Of a stretch of 64,000 nt of DNA, positions 31,292 to 43,100 are shown in pieces. The stretch is from NCBI RefSeq assembly GCF_020623625.1, contig NC_060200.1, forward strand, positions 2,872,001 through 2,936,000, written 5' to 3'. Every line of letters starts with the position of its first letter. The first letter of the stretch is position 1. Under the pieces are notes generated by a model. It had not been told where the DNA came from. It did not search any database and worked only from the letters and a program-made list of their open reading frames with translations. Made by a program: the position numbers and the translations under genes. The stretch is from Saccharomycodes ludwigii. Taxonomy: Eukaryota > Ascomycota > Saccharomycetes > Saccharomycodales > Saccharomycodaceae.

Positions 31292-32986
31292 ATGAGATCT
31301 GGCATACCACATATTAAAAAGTTGTACAGTACCTTTTCATTAGACTTGGTTGAGCCAGTTCAAAATACTGTTATAGCTGCAGCCAATGGCAATAATATTC
31401 ATACACCAAATTTCATAGCAAATACATCAATAACATTAGGAAATGAGAATAATAGTGGTACAATGGTGATGACCAATAAAAAAAGCAATAATGTTGTTAC
31501 TCTAAAAGCCGAACTATTAAATGTTCAAGAAAACCTAAATGTTTTGAAAAAAAACTTTAAATTTCTTCAGGATTTTCAACCCAATGCTTCTTCTTCCATG
31601 CCTGCTTTGTTGACATCTAGTAAACAAAATTTCCACGCAAGCAACATTAACTCCTATTTCGACAAACAATTGCTAAAAATGTATTACAATGATTCTACTA
31701 CTTTACCATCGATAAATAAACATGAGTTTCCTAGTATTATTCATTATGGAATTTCCATTGAAAAAGATTTTGGAAATCTAGATAAATTATGGATTTACTT
31801 ACAAAATACTGAAAGCTTGTATGAAAATAAAGAATTATACATGTGGGATGCTTTAAAACTATTGGAAAAAAATTTAACTTTGGGGAGATTTACCCAATCC
31901 TCCAAGATATTTCATTATCTTTTAGACCATAATTATAATGGAGAGATTCCTCTATATAATGCCAAGTTTTTGACAATTTATTTGAAATTAAAGGCAGGTA
32001 CGTTAATTAAGTATACGTGGGTTTCTACGGCAGGGTTTTTGAATGGTGAAAACGAGTATACAAGTAGAATAGTTACCAAGTGCAGAAAAAATCAGAAAAA
32101 AATGAAAATTTGGAAATATGAATATGATAGAGCATTGAAATATGTTAACACATATTACTTGAATGACTTAGAAAATTGGAAGACAAATAGAACTTTGGAA
32201 TTAGAAACTAATATATTATATATGTTTGCTAATTTGAAGCCAGCTTCTGCATCTAAAGCATTATTAGATAGATATATTAAAGAGACGTGGTTTAATGAAG
32301 AACTGCCGATCCTGGCCAATAGTAACATTGCACCAAATAGTTATTTGTTAATTAGTATTGTTAAAAGTTTCACTCATATTGGAGATTTTAGGAAAGGTAT
32401 GGAGTATATTGATTTGTTTTTAACCAAGTATGGCAATAACATGTTAACATTAGATTCTCCCTTTTGGTTTCAATTGTTCAATCTCTCTGAAGAAATATAT
32501 AACAGTGGTATGGACAAAGAGGGGTTGATTGCAATGAATATATGGGATCTTTTAATAAATTATAGTGGCAAAAATAAGGAATTAGACATTCATTTCCCCC
32601 TTTATGGATTATTACCTTATTATAACATTTTAAAGCAAACTAATAATATTAAAAAATTGAGTGAATTTTATTTCGAGATATTTAAAAGGGGTCATAAATT
32701 TGTTGTTGGCTATAATAACAATAACGATTCATTGCGCAAATTATTTATTAAGTGCCAAAAAGTTTTGATTTGCAAAAGCCTGTACAGAAACCAAATAAAA
32801 TCACAAGCATTTATTAAAAACTTTTCTATTGATGCAGATAATAAGAAAGAACTAACGGAGTATTTTAAAACTTGCAGAGACAAAGAACTTAAACGAAGAA
32901 AGGGTAAAATCGAAAAAGATAAAAGATTACAAGCTAAATATGACAGAGAAGAAGAAGAAGACAAGTTATTGGGTGAACTATGGTGA
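31292..32986 (+). CDS. AEP2: AEP2-like mitochondrial expression factor for ATP synthase subunit 9
   Basis: A 564-residue protein; S. cerevisiae Aep2 (Atp13) has 580. The N-terminus MRSGIPHIKKLYSTFS is basic and free of acids, as in a mitochondrial presequence. The body is a series of helical segments of the type seen in organellar RNA-binding factors, such as SKIFHYLLDHNYNGEIPLYN and GDFRKGMEYIDLFLTKYG, and the C-terminus is highly charged. I would not have named it from sequence alone. It lies between RIT1 and GPI12, exactly the place and orientation of AEP2 (YMR282C). In S. cerevisiae Aep2 is needed for stability or translation of the OLI1 (ATP9) mRNA. Such factors evolve very fast. Confidence 0.8.
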   Translation: MRSGIPHIKKLYSTFSLDLVEPVQNTVIAAANGNNIHTPNFIANTSITLGNENNSGTMVMTNKKSNNVVTLKAELLNVQENLNVLKKNFKFLQDFQPNASSSMPALLTSSKQNFHASNINSYFDKQLLKMYYNDSTTLPSINKHEFPSIIHYGISIEKDFGNLDKLWIYLQNTESLYENKELYMWDALKLLEKNLTLGRFTQSSKIFHYLLDHNYNGEIPLYNAKFLTIYLKLKAGTLIKYTWVSTAGFLNGENEYTSRIVTKCRKNQKKMKIWKYEYDRALKYVNTYYLNDLENWKTNRTLELETNILYMFANLKPASASKALLDRYIKETWFNEELPILANSNIAPNSYLLISIVKSFTHIGDFRKGMEYIDLFLTKYGNNMLTLDSPFWFQLFNLSEEIYNSGMDKEGLIAMNIWDLLINYSGKNKELDIHFPLYGLLPYYNILKQTNNIKKLSEFYFEIFKRGHKFVVGYNNNNDSLRKLFIKCQKVLICKSLYRNQIKSQAFIKNFSIDADNKKELTEYFKTCRDKELKRRKGKIEKDKRLQAKYDREEEEDKLLGELW

Positions 32987-33023
32987 AACAAGTACTTATA
33001 TAGTGCACAACAGTAGTATATAT

Positions 33024-33884
33024 TCATATATATGTAAAAGTATTATAAAAAACCAGTGAACTAAAAGTCCACCAAAGAAACCTAAACCATACCATCTGAG
33101 AATAATGTTTTTGAGACATTACGCCCAAGGCAAAAATCCAATCATGGATACTATTTACAAAGGTTAGTGTATTAGTGTTAGTACTGGTGCGAAATAGTAT
33201 AAATGGTACTTTCCATATAGAGGAATATTTTTCTGCAAAGGAGGGGGATTGTAAAATCAAGGCATGTGCATTATTTTTCTCATTCTCTGTAGAAATGTAA
33301 TGTTTAACATAATTATAACAACTTATATGATTTGGATGATTAGATATGCCTCTTTCATCAAAAGTTATAAACAAAGGGTTTGGATCCGGAATAATATTAT
33401 TTGATTTGATATATTGGTCAATAGCATTTGAATCCCAATATATTTCCATTGAGTCTGTAAAATTAGCTACATGGATTTGTAGATTATCATGGTTCGACCA
33501 TAATGCCTTTAATGAATTATGCAATTCGTGGTATCTTATATCTCCTAATCCGTCGGCATTGCCATTAGATAGGCAAATCACTCTTAATATTGTATCGCTG
33601 TGATTGTTTGTATTATCCGTTTTTTCATTATACACGTAGTTTAGTGCGTTAATGATAGGATTAAAAAACATGACTTCATCGTCGGGATGTGCAATAATTA
33701 GATTTAGTGAGGTGATGGTAGTATTATCGTTATTATTATTAAAAGAATAGATATTATTCAATTGGGTTGAATTGTTATTTACAATTACTTTTCTATTTAA
33801 ACCATAATAGCAAACAAAAATGGAGTAAGCCACGATCAAAATGCTGAATGTGTATATATTGTGGCAATATTTATGCATTAGCAT
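33024..33884 (-). CDS. GPI12: GPI12: GlcNAc-phosphatidylinositol de-N-acetylase
   Basis: A 286-residue protein of the PIG-L family; S. cerevisiae Gpi12 has 304. A single membrane segment spans residues 11-28. The zinc-binding motif AHPDDEVMFF starts near residue 65, and the second metal ligand is in GISNHPNHISC. It performs the second step of GPI anchor synthesis, removing acetyl from GlcNAc-PI at the ER. AEP2 ends 37 bases away on the other strand. The product is needed for GPI proteins such as the adhesin at the right end of this window. Confidence 0.96.
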   Translation of the reverse strand: MLMHKYCHNIYTFSILIVAYSIFVCYYGLNRKVIVNNNSTQLNNIYSFNNNNDNTTITSLNLIIAHPDDEVMFFNPIINALNYVYNEKTDNTNNHSDTILRVICLSNGNADGLGDIRYHELHNSLKALWSNHDNLQIHVANFTDSMEIYWDSNAIDQYIKSNNIIPDPNPLFITFDERGISNHPNHISCYNYVKHYISTENEKNNAHALILQSPSFAEKYSSIWKVPFILFRTSTNTNTLTFVNSIHDWIFALGVMSQKHYSQMVWFRFLWWTFSSLVFYNTFTYI

Positions 33885-34656
33885 TATTATCTTTTATCTT
33901 TTAAAATATTTGTAAATGAATTTAAATATATCTACTGCTTTGATAAATATGGGTTGTATATGAAATTCTTGATTAAGCTTTGGAATTGGGCGAATAAGAA
34001 ATGGAGATAGGAAAAGGAAAAGTTGGAAAAATAAACCGATTTTTATGCTTGATACTTAAATATTATTGGTGGTTTATCTTATTGGTTTTCGTGTTTCAAA
34101 AAAAAAAAAAAAAAAAAAATAAATTAATATTCGGACTTCGGGCTTTAAGCAAATTTACATTATGATAATTCTATGTTATCTTTTTCTCTTGTCTTGTTCA
34201 TTCTCCCACCCCCCCCGTTTTTTATACCCCGCATTTATTTTATTAAAAAAAAAAAAAAAAAAAATAAACAAATAAAAATTACATAAATAAATTGCTTTTT
34301 TATCTTAATACTTTTTCTTTTCTTTCCTTATTTTTAATTTTATTTTAAATACATTGCACATTCTTCTCCGGTATTTAACACCATCGTTTCAAATATAATA
34401 AAAGATATATATTGTAAAATATGATCCCTCCCTCATCTTAATTTTCAGTATATTTATTTTATTTTTAAATTTTTATACATTTTTTTTTTCCTTTTTTCCT
34501 TTTTCCTTTTTTCTTTTTTCTTTTTAAAACAAAATTATATATATATATATAATATAATATAATACACAAATATTTCAAGGGACAAAAGGAAGGGGGAAAA
34601 AAAAATATATATATATATATAAATAAAAATAAAAATAAAAATAAAGGATTTAAGAC
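33885..34656. promoter_or_regulatory. GPI12-CAT8 divergent promoter with a Mig1-type site
   Basis: The 772-base region contains CCCCGCATTTATTTTATT starting at 34227, which fits the Mig1 pattern of a CCCCGC core flanked by an AT-rich tail. It lies about 425 bases upstream of CAT8. CAT8 is repressed by glucose through Mig1 in S. cerevisiae, so the site is plausible. A C-run at 34209-34216 and many A/T runs surround it. A TA tract near 34606-34620 may act as TATA. Confidence 0.5.
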
Positions 34657-37600
34657 ATGTCTAATTCAGCACAAAGGAAACCTAAGATTATTAGAACACT
34701 TGGGTCCTCTTCACTAAGTGGTTTAAATCCACTGTCTAGTAATAACAATAGTATCTCTTCCATTGTACAATCACCATCTGCTGGCAATGTATATACACCT
34801 GCTTCTTCAACTGTCACACCAAATTCTAATAGCTTAATAGTAGAACCAAGAGGACAACACGAATCTAGTATCACTGCTGCTACACTTACATCTACTAGTG
34901 ATACTATCTCCACCACTAACAATAAGAATAGCAACACCTTATTAAATGCCACTAATCCCCAAGAGTATGCTAAGAGATCAATTTCTCCCCCTACTTTAGG
35001 CACACCTATTTCTACTACAAGTGGTGTGAACAGTAATGTTAGGGTGGCTCAAGCTTGTGATAGGTGCAGGTCTAAAAAAACACGGTGTGATGGGAAGAGA
35101 CCGCAATGCTCACAATGTGCTGCTGTTGGGTTTGAATGTAAAATAAGTGATAAACTGAGTAGAAGGGCATTCCCCAGGGGATATACCGAGACTTTAGAAG
35201 AAAGGGTGAGGGAGTTAGAAACCGAAAATGCCAGGCTTTTAGGGATTTGCGACTTGAAGGAACAACAACTATATGAAACACATAAAAAGTATACATCCCC
35301 TGTAAATACCAATTCCACTTGTTCCGATACCGGTACCCACAGTGATAGTGCACATCACTTTAACACTAAGAATGACACAGATAATAACAAAAACCAGAAT
35401 CAAAATTATGAAAATGTTATCGGTAATAGGTTACCAAGAAGGGCTTCTCTATGCAATATAAATTCTGTTTTGCTAAATAAAACAATAAAACAAGATGAAA
35501 AGGCTGTAAAAGACCATTATGAAAATATCAAGGCTAAATCTGGAAAAAACATTGGATATGGCCATGATGGAAACAAAATGGAGGATTACAACTATAACAA
35601 AGAGGAAAGCAAAAATGAAATTTTAAAGAACATCACAAGAAGTTCGACTCCAGCCATTGATGATCCAGACGAACGTAATGCTTTACATGAGGTTCCAGTT
35701 GGTGCTTCTACCTCTAATTATGATCCAACTGCAATTTCATTTGAACCAAAAGAAGCACCAGGGTTGCCGACTGTAAAAGCTTTAACGAATATGGCGCATC
35801 ACGAAAAAAGTATTCAATTGGCCACTTTGGTATCCTTGTCTGTTCCAAGATCTACTGATGAAGTGTTATTCATTCCACAATTGTTGGCCAAAATTGGACA
35901 AACGTATGGATTTACGTCAAAACAGTGTTTATATACTGCATCATTGCTAGCTAGTTTAAAGGAGAACTTTGAGCCAGCAGCATCATTGGTTGGTGTACCC
36001 ATTGCCAATGAAAATTTGTGGGATATTGATGATTTACCCAATTTTTTCTCAGAAGTTTTGAAGTTAAATAATGCTGTAACTTTAATTGAAATACATCATT
36101 TATGCGACGTGTATTTCCAGAATTGGCATAGCACTATTCCAGTTCTAGGTAAGCAGCAATTTTATCAGCATCTAGAAAAGTTTGAACATGATATAACTAC
36201 CGTAGACTTGCAGAATTTGAGTAACTTGCCTAAATCATCTACTTTAAGTTACAAAATATTTGCTTCATTGTTAGTAGTTTTATTACAGATGGGTATCCTG
36301 TCTATTTTGAAAAAGGAAAATATTTCTGAGTTAGATTTACTTAACATTAAAAATAATAAGGAGCTTTCTGAAAAGGAACAGTTGATTAAAAAATATCTAA
36401 GCTTATCTGAACATTATAATAAAGTTTTGAAACAGCTAGTTGCAAACCCATATTTTACGGCTAAAACTACGTCTATGCCATCTTTGCAGTTTTTAACTAT
36501 AGCCTTCTATTATTTTACCAATGTTGGTGATATTCCAACAATTTATGATTTGAGGGGGAAAGTTTGTTCCATGTCTCAACAATTGAGATTGCATAGATGT
36601 CCATCTGTTGTATTAGGTTTGAATGGTTCTACTTTGGATAATGAACAGCAGAGTGATAGAAGATTTTTGTTTTGGGCCATCTATGTGTTGGATGTTTTTT
36701 CTTCGTTTCAGTTAGGAGTTCCTAGATTTTTAAAAGATCAGGACATTGAATGCGCTTTACCTATAAATGAAGAAGAAGAAGAGGAAGAGGAAGAGGAAGA
36801 AGAAAAAGCGCAGCGGAAACAACCAGGTATTTATTATGGATTTAAATTGCAAGGACATGCTACTGCATTTTCTTTAAGTATTATTAGATTTTCCAAAGTT
36901 TTGGGGAATGTGTTGGATACAATTTTTAAAAGACAAATGTCTTATGTTGCAAAAAAAGTTTCCTTAATACATGAAAACGCACTAGACAATTGGAGGAGAG
37001 GGTTAGCACCGCATTTACAATTCAGCATTGATGTGAATGGGACTATTAATATGGACGAGTTTATACAGCAGAAAAGCTCATCAAGTTCAATTTACTCTAA
37101 GGAACAATTAGTGTTGATGACTTTATATTTTTTGTGTAAATGTATTATACATTTACCCGTAGTTGCTATTAAGAAATTAGATCAAAATGAAACATCCATT
37201 ATAGATAATGGTATAAATAGGACATCGTCTTCATATATCATATTACAGCAATCTTGTAATACATTATTGCACGTAGTTTCGTTTTTCAAAAATTATTATT
37301 TGCCCTTACCAGTAATACTATCACAAACGATTGTAAGATTTTCTTTGGTTGCGGCTAGAAGGGCGCTCGATTATGCTAAAGGGGGTGCATTATTTCAAGA
37401 TATGAAAGCTCTATTATTAGAGTTGACCAAAATGTTATTAGATGATAGGAAAGTTGGGATACCTGGTTGCTTATCGTGGTACACGATGAAACTACATGAT
37501 ATTTGTATCCAGTTGTTACTACAACCATCTAATTTGAAACCAGACAAGTTGGAGAAGTTGCTGTTGAAAACAACAAACATCTATGATAAATTTTTGGGTA

Positions 37601-39102
37601 AGTCATCGTTAAGGAAAAGAAAGCAGCAAGATAATAAATTGAGTAATATCAATACAAAAGTAAAGAAACAATGTGCAAATAATACTAGGGGTAATACAGA
37701 TCTCACAAGTGGTACAGAGATTAATACTTCTAGAGCTAATGATAGCGTGAATATTTGTAGTGCATTAAAAGGTAAAGCTGTTATAAAAGATAAACCAAAA
37801 ATATCTGATAATTCAAGCAATATTTCGAATAATATTCTTGACAATAACATTAATTTGATTAGTGAAGCTTTCCAAATGGATCCAGTTTTAAGTATGAATG
37901 ATTTAAGTCAATTTTTCCAGCAACAACTTCAAAGTGGTGGGAAAAATAGTAACCTTGTGAATAATCCTATTAACAATACTACTGGTACTACTAATATTAG
38001 CAATAAGAATAAGATCAAGGATGTTCAAAATTTGGACGTTTCTATTAATAACAACAAGGAGGATGTTAAAAGTCCTAATGTTATGGTGAGCAAAGATAAT
38101 GGAGGCGGTGGCAAACATATGAATAATGATAATGACGATAACACTTCTTCTACACTTAACGGTGAGTCGAGTTTTACTAATTTGGCAGGACTTTTCACTG
38201 TTCCCAGTAATGGTGATTTTTTAAAAGAATTTATGCGGCCCACATCGAATAATATTAGTAATGGTAATAATACCGGCCTGAATAGCAATACAGGATCACA
38301 GCTGAATTTAATAAGTTTATTAAATACAGGGCATGGTAAACCTGGTACAATTTTTCCCGGATTAGTTAACGTTAATATTAATGATGAGAGGAACAAGCCA
38401 AACATTTTGTATTCCCATACGATGAGCAATTCTGTTGATGTTGATAGTAGTAATAATAAAAAAATAAACAAGAACACTGGTGGCAAAGTTATTAACAGTA
38501 CAGACAACAATAACAATACTAATGCCAATTCAAATCCATTAATGTTTTCGGTTGATGCTTCGCTAGGTTTGGCACCATTGTTAGAGTTAACACCAGATTT
38601 TTTCAGTCCCGCATCGCCCGGTTTTAATCATTTAGCTACTGCCGCTCTTAGTACTACAGTTGATGACAATGTCAATCAGAATAATAATTATAATTATAAA
38701 ATGAATGATAAATGCACAAACTGTTTTCCTGTCAATAAAAACAATGGGATATTAACAAATAATAATAAAAGTGGGGATGGAGTTGAAGATAAGGGGATGA
38801 AGATAGCAAATAATGCTGGTAATAGCAGGAAAAAAAAGGTAGGAAATAAATATCAGCAAGAAGATCAAATTGCATTAAATAATATTATAAGAAATAATGA
38901 AGTACCGATGGTTCATTCTTTGAGTATGTCCTCTGTAGAGAAAAATCATAAAAACAAAAACCATAGGGGACCAAGAAGAAGGATGAGTTTAGCGGTTTCC
39001 TCTACTTCAGGATCAACGGCGACCGATGGAAATGGGAATAATATAGGTGGAACAATTGAAAAACAAGAGAGTATTACTGATTTATTCAGCTGGAAACATT
39101 AG
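34657..39102 (+). CDS. CAT8: CAT8: zinc-cluster activator of gluconeogenic genes
   Basis: A 1481-residue transcription factor; S. cerevisiae Cat8 has 1433. The Zn2Cys6 domain starts at 130 ([20 protein letters not shown]) with Cys at 134, 137, 144, 151, 154 and 161, nearly identical to Cat8 and Sip4. A leucine-rich coiled coil follows ([18 protein letters not shown], about 177-194). The fungal regulatory domain covers about 490-980, with a run of about a dozen Glu near 704-716. The last 450 residues are Asn-rich, with hydrophobic patches such as FTNLAGLF and LFSWKH that suit activation domains. Cat8 works on carbon-source elements when glucose is absent and is controlled by the kinase Snf1. 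GPI12-CAT8 order is conserved. Confidence 0.96.
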   Translation: MSNSAQRKPKIIRTLGSSSLSGLNPLSSNNNSISSIVQSPSAGNVYTPASSTVTPNSNSLIVEPRGQHESSITAATLTSTSDTISTTNNKNSNTLLNATNPQEYAKRSISPPTLGTPISTTSGVNSNVRVAQACDRCRSKKTRCDGKRPQCSQCAAVGFECKISDKLSRRAFPRGYTETLEERVRELETENARLLGICDLKEQQLYETHKKYTSPVNTNSTCSDTGTHSDSAHHFNTKNDTDNNKNQNQNYENVIGNRLPRRASLCNINSVLLNKTIKQDEKAVKDHYENIKAKSGKNIGYGHDGNKMEDYNYNKEESKNEILKNITRSSTPAIDDPDERNALHEVPVGASTSNYDPTAISFEPKEAPGLPTVKALTNMAHHEKSIQLATLVSLSVPRSTDEVLFIPQLLAKIGQTYGFTSKQCLYTASLLASLKENFEPAASLVGVPIANENLWDIDDLPNFFSEVLKLNNAVTLIEIHHLCDVYFQNWHSTIPVLGKQQFYQHLEKFEHDITTVDLQNLSNLPKSSTLSYKIFASLLVVLLQMGILSILKKENISELDLLNIKNNKELSEKEQLIKKYLSLSEHYNKVLKQLVANPYFTAKTTSMPSLQFLTIAFYYFTNVGDIPTIYDLRGKVCSMSQQLRLHRCPSVVLGLNGSTLDNEQQSDRRFLFWAIYVLDVFSSFQLGVPRFLKDQDIECALPINEEEEEEEEEEEEKAQRKQPGIYYGFKLQGHATAFSLSIIRFSKVLGNVLDTIFKRQMSYVAKKVSLIHENALDNWRRGLAPHLQFSIDVNGTINMDEFIQQKSSSSSIYSKEQLVLMTLYFLCKCIIHLPVVAIKKLDQNETSIIDNGINRTSSSYIILQQSCNTLLHVVSFFKNYYLPLPVILSQTIVRFSLVAARRALDYAKGGALFQDMKALLLELTKMLLDDRKVGIPGCLSWYTMKLHDICIQLLLQPSNLKPDKLEKLLLKTTNIYDKFLGKSSLRKRKQQDNKLSNINTKVKKQCANNTRGNTDLTSGTEINTSRANDSVNICSALKGKAVIKDKPKISDNSSNISNNILDNNINLISEAFQMDPVLSMNDLSQFFQQQLQSGGKNSNLVNNPINNTTGTTNISNKNKIKDVQNLDVSINNNKEDVKSPNVMVSKDNGGGGKHMNNDNDDNTSSTLNGESSFTNLAGLFTVPSNGDFLKEFMRPTSNNISNGNNTGLNSNTGSQLNLISLLNTGHGKPGTIFPGLVNVNINDERNKPNILYSHTMSNSVDVDSSNNKKINKNTGGKVINSTDNNNNTNANSNPLMFSVDASLGLAPLLELTPDFFSPASPGFNHLATAALSTTVDDNVNQNNNYNYKMNDKCTNCFPVNKNNGILTNNNKSGDGVEDKGMKIANNAGNSRKKKVGNKYQQEDQIALNNIIRNNEVPMVHSLSMSSVEKNHKNKNHRGPRRRMSLAVSSTSGSTATDGNGNNIGGTIEKQESITDLFSWKH

Positions 39103-40137
39103 ATGAGTTGTATGTAGGTTATTTTGGATAATGTAAATATTTAACTGGATTTTTTTATATGTGTATATAATAATACAAAAGATGAACAAAATTGAGAATA
39201 TTGGAGATTTAGGATGGAGCATTTTAAAATTTATTTTATAATGTGCATTGTTTGATTTAAGCTATGTGGCTTTGTTTCACATTAGGATTTTATATTTATT
39301 TATAGGATAGATTTTTGTACAAAGAAAGTGTCTGGGTAACTTGTATGATGAGAATATAATGCACAGTTTGAAAGAAGTTATCTGTTATTGATTTAGCATA
39401 TTGTACTACTAATAATAATAATAAATTCTAGAACATATTAGCCATCATATTTTATATATATATTTTGTTTTGTGGCGGTTTTTTTAATGTATAAAAGGGT
39501 CTGAATTGCAGGTGGATCTACGGGATAATACAGTGACAAAAATAATAAGTAATGGAACGGATTATTCCGTTGGTTTTTTCTTTCTTTTTGTAATATCCGT
39601 GTTTATTATTCGTATAATATTTTTGGTAGTGTTTGGGTTGCATTATTATGAACTATTTTTAAACAGTTTATCATTTTTTGTATTTATCCAATTGAATTGC
39701 CTTTGACTTTAAGTTCAATTCATAATGTGATCCATTTTTCAAAATAAGAATAAGACAAACAGGCAATGCTTTCTTTTCCTTCTTTTAATACATGAAAACA
39801 GCAAAACTAAATTACGAATTCAAAATAGCAAAAAATAAAAAAAAGAAAAGAAACAACCTAAAATAAACAAAGGGTTAATAATATTTGGTTTTTTTCTTTT
39901 TTTCATTATTTTCCTTTTTTTTTTTTTTTTTTTTCCACTTTTTTTTTCTTTCTTTTCATACACCTTTATTAATATTTCTACTCATTAATAACTCCCAATT
40001 TCAATTTTATTTTTTTTTTTTTTTTCTTTCTAAGCAATTTATCCACAGTTTAATATTTTAAGCAATTAAAAAAAAAAAAAAAATAAAAAAAAAAAAAAAA
40101 AAAACAGAGAGAAAATAAGTCAATCATTTGAGGGAAA
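39103..40137. other. 1.0-kb CAT8-NAB6 intergenic region
   Basis: The first half is less AT-repetitive and includes a small dyad AACGGATTATTCCGTT near 39556-39571; the second half is poly-A/T. A hydrophobic open frame at 39506-39706 has only a TTG start and is not called. S. cerevisiae has a transporter gene (ATR1 or YMR279C) in this neighbourhood, on both duplicated tracts; none is present here. Confidence 0.55.
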
Positions 40138-43100
40138 ATGGTCGGAAAATATAATTCTAATAACACAAATTACAATCCCAATAATACATACAATGGTACT
40201 AATATTTACTACTATACCAATCCCCCTACTAATAATAAAAACCATACTCACAGTTATCCTACAACATTTGATCGTTCTCCTAGCAGACAAACCTTTTTTC
40301 AACCATCTCTACAGTACTATCAACAACAACAACAACAACTAAAGAATTCGCCCACTCCTAAAACTCCCTTTGATCCAACGTATGGAATAAGTTTAATACC
40401 TTCACATTTATTGATAAATTCACCGTATATTAATAATAATTCCAACGCAAACAATAATAACAATAGTTCTATCAGCTTAACAAAGGGATATCCTACTGTT
40501 TTTCAAAACAATACCAATTATTCCCCTGTTCATGTCCACCATAGATTTACTAATAGTAATCTTTCATTGGTCTCCGTTTCATCAAGAATTAATCCTGAAA
40601 TAAATAATGTTACCGGCAGTTCAATAAAATTAAGTGATCCACCAAAAAAGCGCAACAAAAATATCAAGTGTTCTGATAAAAAAGTTATTAATAAAAATAA
40701 CTCAATTATAAATATTGATATTGATGACATTTCAAGTTATGTTGTTAAATACAAAATTATGAAAAATCAAACTTTTAACATTAAAAAAAAGAAGAAATTA
40801 AAAAAGAAAAGCCTTTCAGCTCATAAAAAAAATGACGTTACTGCTAGTAATAACAAAAAATATGGACAGGAAGAAGATCTATGTACTGCTAATAACCATC
40901 ATAATCGTGACGCTGATGCGTATGAGTTTATTAGTAGCAGTTTACTATTCATAAATATTTCCCCTGAAATAGAATTAAATGATTTTGTAAGGTTAGGTTT
41001 AAAATCCAATTCAAATGTTATTAAGATATTTAAAGCCACTTCCACTGACAGTATTCATGGTACTAATAACATGATTGTCAGTTTCCCCAATAAAGATTTA
41101 TGTTCTAATTTCTACAACTTTTTATTACAGAGATTGGCAGATTTTAAAAAAAGTATTAAATCATCTTCTTTAGATGTGAAGTACGTCAAGTTGGAGGAAT
41201 ACATAAATAACAAAAAATTTACTTTGCCCAAAAATTTGGTACTTTCAGACCTAAAAACTTCTAGATTTTTGTTAATTAAGCTCTCATTTGATGATAGCCA
41301 TAATCAAAAAGGGGAGGAAGAAAAGAACACAGATTCTGATAGTCATAGCTTTGACATAGAGCGTGTTAAAAATTGTTTGGAATCTCAATTTTTATCCCAA
41401 AATTTGATTTATACGCAAGTCGATATTTTCAATACCAATCATGTCTATAACAAACTTATTGGTAAAACATACATAGTGGTACATTTTATTAGTGATTTAA
41501 TGGCCATAAAGGCTCTAAAGATTCTGAAAAAAAATTCAACAAATGTTGCTGGTAAAATCAATTTTGGAAAAGCCTTTTTGTGTACTTTTGATTTAACACT
41601 GCATCATCAGCCGCCAACTCCTCGTCTGGAAAACATGTCTACTTTTTCATCTAACAACAACGGTGTTACTACTCCTACGAGAACTGGTTTCTCCGCATCA
41701 GTATATACTAGTAGGTCATCGTCCGTGTATTCAGAAACACATTCAACCGTTTCCTTAGCTCCAGTAACTTCTACGTCCTCGACCATTTCATCCTCGTCCC
41801 CTCCTACTTCTGCTCCTACTTCTGCTTCTTCTTCATCGTCAGAATCATGTATTCCATATAACACCTCGTTGATATCATTATCCGAGACTGACACCGATAC
41901 ACCAGAAGCAGCAGCAGCAGCAGCAGCAAGTGATAAGGATAAAACTGACACTGCCTCCAGTTCTTCTGCTACTTATGATGGTATTGTTTCAGTTTATCCA
42001 CAACCGTCTTTACAAAATATAGTTTTTAACTGTTTTAATGATCATTATGCCACATTAACTTTGTTGGAATTATCCGATATCAACTGCAAAGCTTATATAT
42101 TCAATAATGGAGTTTCAAGGGAATCAATTTCCGATAGGGCCATTCCGTCCATTTTATCATCCTCTCCATCTTCTTCCACCGATCAATATGATAGTCGCAG
42201 TCACGATGACGTTAATGTTGATATGGTGGGTATAAAGAATTCTAGTTTCATCTCTTCGATTGATCAGTCAAATTTGATTATTGATGCAGATTCGTCCTCC
42301 TCTTCTTCTTCTTCTGCTGAACTTTCGTCTACAACTGGATCGCCACTATATCATCAATTACGTAATTTATCCGACGCTAATTGCGATAATGGCCAGTGCC
42401 ACGGTATTCGTGCCGATGATGTTTCTTTAGGTTCAATTTCAACAAACGTTTCAGTATTATCTTTACCACAAATACAATATTTGAATCGTCAACACCAATC
42501 AAAACAAGTAGGATCGGTTTTGAGAACCCCGCCACAATCTATAGCAAATATAATCGGCGTAAATGATAGTATAACGGCGTTTTCCTCACCAGCTCCTGGG
42601 ATATTGCATAATATAGCAACTGCTTCTCCAAAACCGCAATATTTAGACACATTCCATACAACAACTACTGTTCCCTCTTCTTTTATTACAAATATGAATG
42701 CTAATAGAACTATATATATAGGTAACATTCATCCTAAGAGCAGGCCAGAAGACATTTGTAATGTTGTTAGAGGGGGTATTTTGGAAAGCATTAAGTTTAT
42801 CAGAGAAAAAAACATTTGTTTTATTAGGTTTATAGATCCAAAAGCTGCGTTAGAATTTTATACCACTGCTACATTAGATTCAATTATATTGCATGGTAAT
42901 ATTTTGAAGATTGGGTGGGGTCAAAATTCGCATCCATTATCTCAGAAAATAGCCTTAGCTGTTACTGTGGGAGCAAGTAGAAATATCTATGTGAGTTTGC
43001 CGGATATTGCATTTAAAGACAAATATATACATGATCCTGCATATAAGAGTTATCAAAAAAAATTTTTTTTGCCAGCGCAGGACCAATTAAGAGCTGATTT

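Noticed and set aside
35641-35655. GTTCGACTCC box-B-like sequence
   Set aside because: It lies inside the CAT8 coding frame with no cloverleaf around it, so it is not a tRNA.
39506-39706. 66-codon frame between CAT8 and NAB6
   Set aside because: It has no ATG start (TTG only) and no recognisable product.
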